40,500 bases of DNA. Source: Verrucomicrobiales bacterium. GTDB lineage: Bacteria > Verrucomicrobiota > Verrucomicrobiia > Limisphaerales > J093. The position numbers and the translations under genes are program-made. Of this stretch, positions 14,863-23,906 are shown piece by piece; within the stretch, counting starts at the first letter, position 1, and the number at the start of each line of letters is the position of its first letter. The notes below the pieces were generated by a model, which was not told the origin of the DNA, searched no databases, and saw nothing but the letters and a program-made list of their open reading frames with translations. Location of the stretch: contig JACKPW010000033.1 of the NCBI GenBank assembly GCA_024233215.1, forward strand, positions 1 to 40,500, read 5' to 3'.

Positions 14863-16734
14863 TCACTGATACTCGGGAGCCAGCCAGGCACGATAGAACC
14901 GGGCAGAACCGCTGGTGTCAGGATCGGAAACGGTCTCGGTGGGCTGGCTGCAGGTCACTTCATCCAGTTTGTGCCAGAATACCAGGTCCGCCGAACGCTC
15001 GACCCGATAGGTGTTCCCCACGGTGCCGTCCAGACTGATCTCAACCGTCCCGTCGTTCCCCCACCGTGGGATTCCCAGTCGGGGAGGTTCCGCGACGATT
15101 GCCAAGCCGTGGTAGTACCCCGCTCCGATCCCAATCACTCCACGCAGGCTTTGTGGGTAAATCCCTCCCATCCGTCCGCTGTATCCGTCGTAGGCGATTG
15201 TCCCATCCTCCATCAGCATGAGACTGAACAGGCTGCCTGCAGCGATGCTCCTCACGCCGGGCATTTCCTTCGGTCCCACCTGACCGCCCCATGCCACGGC
15301 GGTGCCATCGCGGCGCAGCGCCAGACTGTGTGCGGGTCCCGCGGCAATGGCCACCACGTCGGCGAGATCGTTCGGGACCGCGCTCGTTGCTCCCCAAGCA
15401 ACGACCGTTCCATCAGCCCTGAGCGCCAGACAGTGCGCCTGACCGACGGCAATGGATGTGACCTCCCCCAGATCGTCTGGAAGGTCGCATTGCCCTCTGT
15501 CATTGGTTCCCCACGCGAACACCCTGCCATCAGTTCTCAATGCCAGGCTGAACCGCCAACCAGCAGCAATCGCCTTGATGCTGGCAAGGCCGGCAGGCAT
15601 GCCCCCCTCCGTGTGTCCCCACTCGACGACCGTCCCGTCGATTCGCAGCGCCATACAGTGCAGAGAACCGGCGGCAACAGCCTTGACCCATCGCAACCCA
15701 ACAGGGACAGGGAACGGGCTCTCCCCCCAAGTCACAACGCTGCCATCGCGCCTCAAAGCAACGCTGTAGTACTCGCCTCCATCCACTGCGACCACGTCGT
15801 CAAGCCCTTCCGGCACGCTGACCTGTCCGTACTGCCCCATCCCCCATACCGTAATGCTCCCGTCGGGATGGAGCGCCATGCTGTAATCATACCCGGCTGC
15901 CACCGCGGTGGCGGGTGCCATGCTTCGTAACTGCTGTGACGAATCGGTTCTGCAAAGCGTATCCCAAGCGAGCACCAGACCATCCGCTCTCAGACCCAGA
16001 GCATGTTCGCGGCCAGCCGCGATCGCGATCAACTCGGACTCGCCCGGCAATACAGTGCATTGGGTCTTGTCGTCATCGGACCACTCCACCAGCTTTCCGT
16101 CACGATCCAACGCAAGACTCAGGCGATTGCCTGCAGCTATCGCCACGACGTTGCTCAGTCCGGAAGGATAGCCGGGGGAAACAGCTCCCCAGGTCACCAC
16201 CTCGCCGTCTTCCTGCAGAGCAAGGCTTCGGTTGCCTCCGGCTGCGATGGCAATCACCCCGGTGAGGGACTCAGGTACGTCACATTGCCCCCGGTGATTG
16301 CTCCCCCACGCCAAAACCCCGCCGTCTGCCCTCAACGCAAGGCTGTGGTTGCCGCCCATCGAGATCGCCAGGATGTTGGTCGCCTCTTCGGGCACGGGGT
16401 CGGGAGTGCTCCCCCAAGCGACGACTCTCCCGTCTCGTGTCAGTGCGAGGTTTCTGTGGAATCCTGCCGCAACCGCCACGACGTCACGCAATCCCGGGGG
16501 CAAGTCACACTGCCCGTAATCGTTGTCCCCCCAGGCAACGACCGTGCCCTCGGCGGTAGCCGCCAGCGCGTGAGTCACACCGCCCGAAATGCTTACAAAT
16601 CGCGTACCTTCCGGCTGTTTCGGCATGGTCATCCGATGCCAGGCGACAACCCTGCCCGCCTGCGCCGCCTGGAGATCCGCGAAGGCAACCACCAGACTGA
16701 GCACGAGCGCCCCGAAGCGAATCGTGGCGGTCAT
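14863..16734 (-). CDS. Secreted RCC1-repeat (beta-propeller) protein
   Basis: This encodes 623 residues: a signal peptide (about 1-26), then about fourteen RCC1-type repeats of 35-50 residues up to about residue 555, then a C-terminal beta domain ending F-Y-R-A-W. The repeat consensus is D-G-x-V-V-A-W-G-x-N-x-x-G-Q-x-x-V-P-x-G-L-x-x-V-x-A-I-A-A-G-x-x-H-S-L-A-L-R. The first and last copies are degenerate. Fourteen repeats would fill two seven-bladed propellers. Such exported RCC1 proteins are common in verrucomicrobial genomes and have no known function; a binding scaffold is likely. The ATG at 16734 gives a clean signal peptide; in-frame ATGs at 16767 and 16788 would bury it. It is divergent from the first toxin-antitoxin operon. 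Confidence 0.87.
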   Translation of the reverse strand: MTATIRFGALVLSLVVAFADLQAAQAGRVVAWHRMTMPKQPEGTRFVSISGGVTHALAATAEGTVVAWGDNDYGQCDLPPGLRDVVAVAAGFHRNLALTRDGRVVAWGSTPDPVPEEATNILAISMGGNHSLALRADGGVLAWGSNHRGQCDVPESLTGVIAIAAGGNRSLALQEDGEVVTWGAVSPGYPSGLSNVVAIAAGNRLSLALDRDGKLVEWSDDDKTQCTVLPGESELIAIAAGREHALGLRADGLVLAWDTLCRTDSSQQLRSMAPATAVAAGYDYSMALHPDGSITVWGMGQYGQVSVPEGLDDVVAVDGGEYYSVALRRDGSVVTWGESPFPVPVGLRWVKAVAAGSLHCMALRIDGTVVEWGHTEGGMPAGLASIKAIAAGWRFSLALRTDGRVFAWGTNDRGQCDLPDDLGEVTSIAVGQAHCLALRADGTVVAWGATSAVPNDLADVVAIAAGPAHSLALRRDGTAVAWGGQVGPKEMPGVRSIAAGSLFSLMLMEDGTIAYDGYSGRMGGIYPQSLRGVIGIGAGYYHGLAIVAEPPRLGIPRWGNDGTVEISLDGTVGNTYRVERSADLVFWHKLDEVTCSQPTETVSDPDTSGSARFYRAWLAPEYQ

Positions 16735-16859
16735 CGCGATTCGTACGCAGAGGCGGCTCGCGTGCATGCCAGGAAACGGCGTCTGCATAGCTCAACTTGC
16801 AAGCAGTGTGCGTGCCAAGTAACAGGGATTTCCAACAGGGCAGTGTGCCCACATCCCGC

Positions 16860-16890
16860 TTGACACACGCGATTCTGCATTTTACAGAAT
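16860..16890 (+). promoter_or_regulatory. Promoter with operator-like inverted repeat of the first toxin-antitoxin operon
   Basis: A consensus TTGACA (16860-16865), 17 bases, then TACAGA (16883-16888). The perfect inverted repeat ATTCTG-N7-CAGAAT (16872-16877 with 16885-16890) covers the spacer and the -10 box. The ATG follows at 16896. Phd-type antitoxins usually repress their own promoter through such a site. Confidence 0.6.
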
Positions 16891-16895
16891 TCCGC

Positions 16896-17159
16896 ATGAA
16901 GACGGAGATCACGAGCACGGCGGCGGTGCGGCAATTCGGCGACTGCCTGGCGCGGATCAAGTATCGGGGAGAGGTCTTTGTGATCACGCGCAACGAAGAG
17001 CCGGTGGCTGAGCTGGTGCCGGTGGGTGGCCAGCGGCGGGCGCGCTGGAGGGAAGTGCGCGAGGCTTTGGCAGGCCTCGCGGTTGATCCCGGCTTCGCGG
17101 ATGACTTGGAGCGGGTGAACGAGGCGGACGCAACGGGGGAGAATCCATGGGACTCGTGA
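16896..17159 (+). CDS. Phd/YefM-type antitoxin
   Basis: An 87-residue antitoxin of the Phd/YefM fold: T-S-T-A-A-V-R-Q-F-G-D-C-L-A-R-I, then G-E-V-F-V-I-T-R-N-E-E-P-V-A-E-L-V-P, then a helical, acidic tail that should wrap the toxin. It is expected to bind DNA through its N-terminal half and to neutralise the PIN toxin encoded just downstream. Its stop codon lies 13 bases inside the toxin gene, a usual form of translational coupling. The ATG at 16896 is chosen because the fold begins there; the frame extends upstream to 16797 but would include the promoter and operator. Confidence 0.88.
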   Translation: MKTEITSTAAVRQFGDCLARIKYRGEVFVITRNEEPVAELVPVGGQRRARWREVREALAGLAVDPGFADDLERVNEADATGENPWDS

Positions 17160-17557
17160 TCGATACGTCGGCCTTGGTGGCTTGGGAGCGGGCATCCGCG
17201 GCCGGGCTGGACGTTGTGATGGAGGCAGGGGAAGAGCTGGCGCTCCCGGCGATCGTTTGGGCGGAGGCGCTCACCGGCGTGCGACTGGCGGACAGTGCGA
17301 CGCGGGCGGCCCGGCGATTGGCCCGGCTGGAGGCAATTCGGCGGGTGACGGGCGTGGAACCCTTCACCGACATTGTGGCGGAACACTACGCGGACCTGTA
17401 TGCGGATCTGCTGAAACTGGGAACGCCCATCCCGCAGAATGACATCGCGGTGGCGGCCACGGCGAGAAGCCTGGGCTTCGGCGTCTGGGTGGGTGCGAAG
17501 GACGAAGAGCATTTCCGGAGGGTGCCCGGTTTGGAGTTGCGGGTGTTCGGACAGTAG
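17147..17557 (+). CDS. VapC-type PIN-domain toxin
   Basis: A 136-residue PIN-domain ribonuclease, the toxin of the pair. Acidic metal-binding residues are D6 (V-I-D-T-S-A-L), E40 (I-V-W-A-E-A), D99 (P-Q-N-D-I-A-V-A-A-T-A) and D119 in the last motif. That motif reads G-A-K-D-E-E-H-F where T-x-D-x-H-F is usual, so the conserved threonine is missing although the aspartate is kept. VapC toxins cut tRNA or rRNA with high specificity; the target here cannot be predicted. The gene starts inside the antitoxin stop region. Confidence 0.88.
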   Translation: MGLVIDTSALVAWERASAAGLDVVMEAGEELALPAIVWAEALTGVRLADSATRAARRLARLEAIRRVTGVEPFTDIVAEHYADLYADLLKLGTPIPQNDIAVAATARSLGFGVWVGAKDEEHFRRVPGLELRVFGQ

Positions 17558-17811
17558 GCCGGGAAGCGCGAGCACGGTCACCTTCGCCTCCCAGGCAGAC
17601 GCACCCTGCTCCCCGCGTCACTCCACTGAGATGCCGGTTCTCACCCGGCGTCGAGTTCAGCCTTTCTTCGCTCCACGAGAGGAATTCCAGTGGGGTGAGC
17701 CAGCCCCCAAGTCCCACGCCCCCTTGGCTGCTCTTCGGCAAGTCGGCCACGGCCGCGCTTTCACGTTGTCGCGCTTGCTGAACCACCCAGGTTTAGCTAA
17801 TCTAGCCAACC
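17558..17811. other. Gap between the two toxin-antitoxin pairs
   Basis: No gene seen. It includes a short hairpin GCCGG-N7-CCGGC near 17633-17650 and the putative promoter of the second pair at its right end. No mobile-element ends or direct repeats flanking the pairs were recognised. Confidence 0.5.
17775..17803 (+). promoter_or_regulatory. Candidate promoter and palindrome of the second toxin-antitoxin operon
   Basis: TTGCTG (17775-17780), 17 bases, TAATCT (17798-17803), then ATG at 17812. The eight-base palindrome TTAGCTAA (17793-17800) overlaps the -10 box and could be an operator half or site. Weaker than the promoter at 16860. Confidence 0.4.
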
Positions 17812-18054
17812 ATGATTACGGTCAATATGCACGAAGCGAAATCCCGGCTCTCGCAGTTGGTCAAGGCGGTGGAGGAGCGTGGAGAGACCGTCTTCATCTG
17901 CCGGAACGGCAAACTGGCGGCATCGTTGGTGGCGGCCCGGCCGAAGTCACACAGCCGGTTGGAGGGCGATCCCGCCCTGAAGGTCGCATTCGCTCCCGGC
18001 TACGACCCGGCGGAGCCCCTGCGTGACGACGAAATCCCCGCCGATTTCCGATGA
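17812..18054 (+). CDS. Phd/YefM-type antitoxin, second pair
   Basis: An 80-residue antitoxin: V-N-M-H-E-A-K-S-R-L-S-Q-L-V-K-A-V-E, then G-E-T-V-F-I-C-R-N-G-K-L-A-A-S-L-V, then an acidic, proline-containing tail (D-D-E-I-P-A-D-F). This is the usual layout for partners of the VapC type that begin M-x-L-L-L-D-T. Its stop overlaps the toxin start by four bases (ATGA). The sequence is not close to the antitoxin at 16896, so the two pairs are unlikely to be a recent tandem duplication. Confidence 0.92.
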   Translation: MITVNMHEAKSRLSQLVKAVEERGETVFICRNGKLAASLVAARPKSHSRLEGDPALKVAFAPGYDPAEPLRDDEIPADFR

Positions 18055-18437
18055 ACCTGCTGCTGGACACCTGCGCCATACTGTGGCTGGTCAACTCTGC
18101 GGACCGCCTTTCGCGGGTGGCCAGGCAGGCAATTGACGAGGCGTGGGTTGTTTACGTCTCGCCCGTTTCCGCGTGGGAGATCGGACTCAAGGCGGGGAAG
18201 GAGCGCTTGACTCTGCCCGAGGCGTTGGGGACGTGGTGGCCCCGGATGATCGAAACCCACCAAGTGACCGAAATGCCGCTCTACGGAGCGGCTGCCGTTC
18301 GATCCACGTTGCTCCCCCCGATTCATCAGGATCCCGCCGACCGGTTGCTCATCGCCATCGCCCTTGAGCACCAATGCACGTTGTTGACTCCCGACCAGAT
18401 CATTTGCAGCTACCCTGACCTGAAAACCCTCTGGTAG
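18051..18437 (+). CDS. VapC-type PIN-domain toxin, second pair
   Basis: A 128-residue PIN toxin of the clade often paired with Phd. D6 lies in L-L-L-D-T-C-A-I-L-W, E43 in S-A-W-E-I-G-L-K, D94 and D97 in H-Q-D-P-A-D-R-L-L-I-A, and D115 in L-L-T-P-D. All expected catalytic acids are present, so it should be an active Mg-dependent endoribonuclease. It is coupled to its antitoxin by the ATGA overlap. Confidence 0.92.
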   Translation: MNLLLDTCAILWLVNSADRLSRVARQAIDEAWVVYVSPVSAWEIGLKAGKERLTLPEALGTWWPRMIETHQVTEMPLYGAAAVRSTLLPPIHQDPADRLLIAIALEHQCTLLTPDQIICSYPDLKTLW

Positions 18438-18590
18438 GCGCTCCGCTCGCGAAAAGAGTCAACAAGGGCCCATCGCGTTCATGGGCACATTGAATCTCCT
18501 GTCGCCGCTGCGGGGCGGGCGATGCTTTGCCTGGAACCACCCGGAGACGGTCCACCGACCCGACGACCCGACGGGCGCCGGATTGCCCGG

Positions 18591-18619
18591 TTGACGCTGA
18601 AGGCAGGACTCAATACAAA
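18591..18619 (+). promoter_or_regulatory. Candidate promoter of the GH76-like gene, leaderless geometry
   Basis: TTGACG (18591-18596), exactly 17 bases, TACAAA (18614-18619), then ATG at 18626. The -35 matches five of six consensus bases. The remaining gap 18438-18590 holds nothing else I can identify. Confidence 0.55.
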
Positions 18620-18625
18620 GTGGCC

Positions 18626-20398
18626 ATGTCTCGCCCCCACACCAGTCCCTTGTCGGGCACCTTGTTTCGCGCCGTCTGCCTCGCCGCAGCCTGCTTGTCC
18701 ACCGTGGGTACCGCGGCTGCGGAACCGGCGGGGGCGTATCATGATCGGGCGGATCGGGCGCTGCAGAGTCTGCTGCTCCGGTTCTGGGACGGCGGACGGC
18801 AGTATCTTCGCCACAACTACCCGGATACGGGCGCGTTGACCGGTTACTGGACCTATGCGAATGGCTGGGAGGCGTTACTGGACAATGTTGAGCGAACGGG
18901 TGGCCGGCAGTACCGCGGTTTGATCGAGAGTTTCTACCTCGGCCAGGACGAGCGAGGCTGGTACGCGGGTTACTACGACGACGAATGCTGGATGACGCAG
19001 GCCCTGATCCACGCGTACGATCTGACGGGGCAGGCGAAGTACCTGGACAAGGCCCGCGAGCTCTACGCCGACATCATGAGCGCCTGGGACACCGGTTGCT
19101 GCGGGGCGACTCCCGGGGGGCTGTGGTGGGACCGGGCCCACACGCAAAAGGCCACCGCCGCGAACGCCGGTGCCGCCCTGGCGGGCGCCCGTCTGTATCT
19201 CCGCACCGGGGAGGTCCATTACCTGGAGTTCGCGGAGCAGGCGTATTCCTATTGGTATGACAACATGGTCAGCCCTTCGACGTTTCAGGTGGCGGACCAT
19301 TTCGAGACGAACGGGACCAAGGTCTGGTGGCGGTTCACCTACAACGAGGGCTTGATGATCGGTGCCGGTGTGGAGTTGTTCGAGGCCACGGGCGACGAGG
19401 AGTACATGAACCAGGCCCGTCGGATCGCCAACTTCATGGTCGCGAACGAAGTGACCCCCACCCTCTACGGCAACGTGCTGTACGATGGCACCAACAGCAG
19501 TTGCGGCGGCGACTGCTCCCAGTTCAAGGGCCCGGCGTATCGCCAGTTGATGCGGCTCCATGAGCTGGACCCGTCAAACACCCAGTATCTCGCGGTGCTC
19601 CAGGCCAGCGCCGATGCCATCTGGGAACTGGCGCGCAATCCGATCAGCACAATCTTCTCCACCAGTTGGTCGGGACCGGCACAATCCGACGTGGACCAGG
19701 GCCGGGTCAACGCCGCCTGCACGGCGCTGAGTCGTTTCGCCCAGCAATATGAGGATTACCCGGGTTCCGGCATCCCGCACAACCGGTTCGAGGCGGAAAA
19801 CGCCACGGTCCACCACATCGCACTGGCGGCGGATTGCGGAGACTATACGGGATGGGGGTATGTCGGGGCGTGGAACGCCGATGGCCAGTCGGTGGATTTC
19901 GAGGTGCATTTTCCGGCGGCGGGCAGCTACACGCTGGAGTTCCGCTACGCGGCCGGGGCAGGCAATGCCAGCCGGCTCATCCGGGTGGATGGCGCGACCG
20001 CGATTCCCAACCTCCCGTTCACCGACACCGGTTCCTGGAGCGTCTACCAAACCCGAACGATCACCCGCCAGTTCGATGCGGGACGGCACATGATCTCGGT
20101 GGTTTACGACTCCAGCGCGCGCAACGCCAACTGGCTGAACCTGGACAGCCTGACGATTCCGAACCTGCCGCCGGACCAGATCGCGTTCACGAGGATCGAA
20201 GCCGCCGGCACCGGCGGGCTGCTGCTGACTTGGAACACCGTTCCGGGACAGGCATACCGGCTCCAGTCCAACAGCAGAGTGACCGGTGGGGGCTGGAGCG
20301 ATCTGGGTCTGCCTGTCTGGGCAACCGACGACACGCTTCAAGTCCGCGTGCCAGCTGCCACCGACGATCAGGAGTTCTACCGGGTGGTCCGGCGATGA
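18626..20398 (+). CDS. Secreted GH76-like glycoside hydrolase with CBM6/35-type domain
   Basis: This encodes 590 residues. A signal peptide (about 1-32) is followed by an (alpha/alpha)6-type catalytic domain to about 380 with the paired aspartates D118-D119 in G-Y-Y-D-D-E-C-W, the hallmark of GH76 endo-alpha-1,6-mannanases. W-W-D-R and F-T-Y-N-E-G-L-M-I-G-A further support the family. Residues 387-511 form a carbohydrate-binding module (start F-E-A-E-N-A, end N-L-D-S-L-T-I). A fibronectin-like tail ends F-Y-R-V. It should be secreted and cut alpha-mannan or a related polymer from fungi or algae. No transporter or sugar regulator is adjacent, so this is not a classical PUL. The ATG at 18626 gives the signal peptide; the frame upstream to 18527 would precede the promoter. 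Confidence 0.88.
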   Translation: MSRPHTSPLSGTLFRAVCLAAACLSTVGTAAAEPAGAYHDRADRALQSLLLRFWDGGRQYLRHNYPDTGALTGYWTYANGWEALLDNVERTGGRQYRGLIESFYLGQDERGWYAGYYDDECWMTQALIHAYDLTGQAKYLDKARELYADIMSAWDTGCCGATPGGLWWDRAHTQKATAANAGAALAGARLYLRTGEVHYLEFAEQAYSYWYDNMVSPSTFQVADHFETNGTKVWWRFTYNEGLMIGAGVELFEATGDEEYMNQARRIANFMVANEVTPTLYGNVLYDGTNSSCGGDCSQFKGPAYRQLMRLHELDPSNTQYLAVLQASADAIWELARNPISTIFSTSWSGPAQSDVDQGRVNAACTALSRFAQQYEDYPGSGIPHNRFEAENATVHHIALAADCGDYTGWGYVGAWNADGQSVDFEVHFPAAGSYTLEFRYAAGAGNASRLIRVDGATAIPNLPFTDTGSWSVYQTRTITRQFDAGRHMISVVYDSSARNANWLNLDSLTIPNLPPDQIAFTRIEAAGTGGLLLTWNTVPGQAYRLQSNSRVTGGGWSDLGLPVWATDDTLQVRVPAATDDQEFYRVVRR

Positions 20399-20509
20399 AC
20401 CGCCGGCTCGCGCAGGGCCTCTGAGGTGTCGTTCTGAATGAGCCTCTGATGAGCCGAGGCCTCCCGGGCACGTTGAGTTTTCGCAGGAAGGGCCTGTGAT
20501 CGACCCGCG

Positions 20510-21779
<1,270 letters not shown>

Positions 21780-21787
<8 letters not shown>

Positions 21788-23012
21788 TGCGCAAGGCATC
21801 GACGGGGTTCATGCGGGCGGCCCGCCACGCGGGGAGGAAGCCGGAGATCAGCCCGGTCAGGGCGGACACCAGCAGGGCGATGCCCACCAGCGGCAGCGAC
21901 AACTGTGCGGGCATGAAATGCTTCAGGACGAGCGTCACCGGCCAGGCAATCGCCAGGGCCAGCAGGCCGCCCACGACGCAGATGGCCGCCGCCTCAATCA
22001 GGAACTGCACGAGAATCGTCCGGCGCTTCGCCCCGAGCGCCTTGCGCAGGCCGATCTCCCGGGTGCGTTCGGTGACCGACACAAACATGATGTTCATGAT
22101 ACCGATGCCGCCGACGAACAGCGACAGGCCGGTGATGAACAACCCCACGGCGGCAATGGTGGCGGACACCACGCGCAGGCGCTCGGCGATCTGTTCCTGC
22201 TGGTTGATGGCAAAGTCGTCGGCATCACCGGGCTCCAACCGCCGCACCTTGCGCATCGCCCCCCGCAGTTCGTCCTTGGCTTCCTCCAACCGGGCGACAT
22301 CGCCAACCTTCACCTGGATCTCAAAATCGGGATCGTGCCAGAAATGGGTGAGGAACTGGCGCACCGGGATGATCACTTGGTTGTCGAGGCTGAAGGCACC
22401 CATGAACATCCCCTGCGACTCGAGCACCCCGACCACCTCGTAGGGTCGCAGGTTGATCTTGACCTGCTTCCCCACGGGATTGAGTCGCGGAAACAGGTTG
22501 GTCGCGACATCGGAACCGATGACACACACCGGCCGCCCGCCGTCGGATTCCTCGGCGGTGAAGAACCGCCCCCCTGTCTCAATGCCCAGCCCGCCGGTGA
22601 GCACCATCTGGTCCGTGGAACCCACGATCGATACGTTCTGGGAGGAGCGTTCGCGGTACTTGACGCCGGCCATGCTCCGCACAATCGGCGCCACGGCAAG
22701 GACGGTATGCACCTCCTTCTCGAGTTGCATCACATCACGCAGGGTAATCTGCGGTCGCGTTCGCAGGCGGGTCCAGTCCTCGTAGGTCTCCACAAACCAG
22801 CCGGTGCGCGAGATGTACAGGGTATCCACCCCCAGCTTGGCGATGCTCTGCATGAACGCACGATTCAGCCCGTCGATGGCGGTGCCCATCAGGGTGACCG
22901 TCACCACCCCGATGATGATGCCGAGGGTGGTGAGGATGGAGCGCAGCTTGTTGGCGCGAATCGCCTCCAGCGCGATCCGCAACCCTTCGCCAAGCTCGAG
23001 GAGGAAGTTCAT
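21780..23012 (-). CDS. MacB/FtsX-type ABC transporter permease, first of two
   Basis: A 410-residue paralogue of the next gene. TM1 is about 24-44, the periplasmic domain about 45-280, and TMs 2-4 about 284-310, 336-365 and 372-396. The FtsX signature V-S-V-T-E-R-T-R-E-I-G-L-R-K-A-L-G-A is at 311-328. The eight-base overlap with the second permease implies translational coupling and equal amounts. The ATG at 23012 is chosen because the upstream in-frame extension to 23045 runs into a degenerate repeat. Confidence 0.93.
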
Positions 23013-23035
23013 CCCGGAAGCCGCTCTTGAGACCC

Positions 23036-23162
23036 GGATTGGCACGGATTGGCACGAATGCGCCGCCGGTCCTCCTCCCCCTTCGGGCAGGGGCGGCAGG
23101 CGGGGGGAAGAGGCTCAGGTCGGGCGATCATCTGCGTTTATCCGCGTCCATCGGCGGTTTTC
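23036..23162. repeat. Degenerate intergenic repeats between ABC ATPase and permease genes
   Basis: Two elements are visible: a ten-base unit GATTGGCACG repeated in tandem at 23037-23056, and a TCTGCGTTTATCC-like stretch at 23129-23162 built on imperfect ATCxGCGTxxATC units. From memory, such sequences recur between genes in Verrucomicrobia and Planctomycetes. This is the only gap of this size inside the operon. Confidence 0.5.
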
Positions 23163-23166
23163 CGAC

Positions 23167-23871
23167 TCAAGCCTCCGGCGACCTGTCGCCCCCCTTGGCT
23201 TCATCCGCGGCCACGCGGCCGTCCAGCAACCGGACCACCCGCCGGGCGTGGGCCGCGATGCTTTCCTCGTGGGTCACCAGCAGGATTGTGTTCCCCGCCT
23301 CCGAAAGCCGGGCGAAGAGCTGCATGATCTCCTCGCCCGTTCGGGAGTCGAGGTTGCCGGTGGGTTCGTCCGCGAGAATGATGGACGGTCGGGTGACCAG
23401 GGCCCGGGCAATGGCCACGCGCTGTCGCTGCCCACCGGAAAGTTCGTTCGGCTTGTGCGTCACCCGGTCGCCCAGACCCACCTGCTGCAATGCCTCCCGC
23501 GCCCGTTCCCGCCGTTCGTCCAGGCGCATGCCGGAGTAGATCAGGGGCAGCTCGACGTTGCGCAGGGCATTGGCGCGCGGAAGCAGGTTGAAGGTCTGGA
23601 ACACGAAACCGATCTCGCGGTTCCGGATGTCCGCGAGCTGGTTGTCGTCCATGTCACTGACGTTTTCGCCGTTGAGTTCGTAGGTGCCTTCGGTGGGGGT
23701 GTCGAGACAGCCAAGCAGGTTCATCAGGGTGGACTTGCCGGAACCGGACGGCCCCATGATGGCGACGTATTCCCCGCGCTCGATGCTGACGGAGACATCC
23801 CGCAGCGCGTGGATGGTCTCGGCACCCATCACGTAGCGACGGGCAATGTTGGTGAGACAAATCAAACTCAT
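23167..23871 (-). CDS. MacB/LolD-type ABC transporter ATPase
   Basis: A 234-residue nucleotide-binding protein. Walker A G-P-S-G-S-G-K-S is at 40-47, the Q-loop in F-V-F-Q-T-F, signature L-S-G-G-Q at 144-148, Walker B I-I-L-A-D-E-P at 164-170, D-loop T-G-N-L-D-S and switch histidine H201. The motif set and the R-A-N-A-L-R-N-V-E-L-P-L region match the LolD/MacB/FtsE class that pairs with FtsX-type permeases. It lies 35 bases after the adaptor gene, in the order adaptor-ATPase-permease-permease. The ATG at 23871 is preferred to 23886, five residues upstream. Confidence 0.95.
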   Translation of the reverse strand: MSLICLTNIARRYVMGAETIHALRDVSVSIERGEYVAIMGPSGSGKSTLMNLLGCLDTPTEGTYELNGENVSDMDDNQLADIRNREIGFVFQTFNLLPRANALRNVELPLIYSGMRLDERRERAREALQQVGLGDRVTHKPNELSGGQRQRVAIARALVTRPSIILADEPTGNLDSRTGEEIMQLFARLSEAGNTILLVTHEESIAAHARRVVRLLDGRVAADEAKGGDRSPEA

Positions 23872-23906
23872 GGCAGGCCGGGGCAACCTCTCCTTGGTTC
23901 GACGGG

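Noticed and set aside
13208..14869. Plus-strand frame of 553 codons opposite purB
   Set aside because: Adenylosuccinate lyase on the other strand has all family motifs; this frame is its antisense image and even runs into the ORF6N gene.
16860..18437. Toxin-antitoxin region as a mobile island
   Set aside because: I looked for tRNA, integrase, insertion sequence and flanking direct repeats and found none; composition resembles the flanks.
18626..20398. Polysaccharide utilisation locus around the GH76-like gene
   Set aside because: No SusC/SusD-like genes, sugar transporter or dedicated regulator is adjacent; the neighbours are a toxin-antitoxin pair and an exporter.
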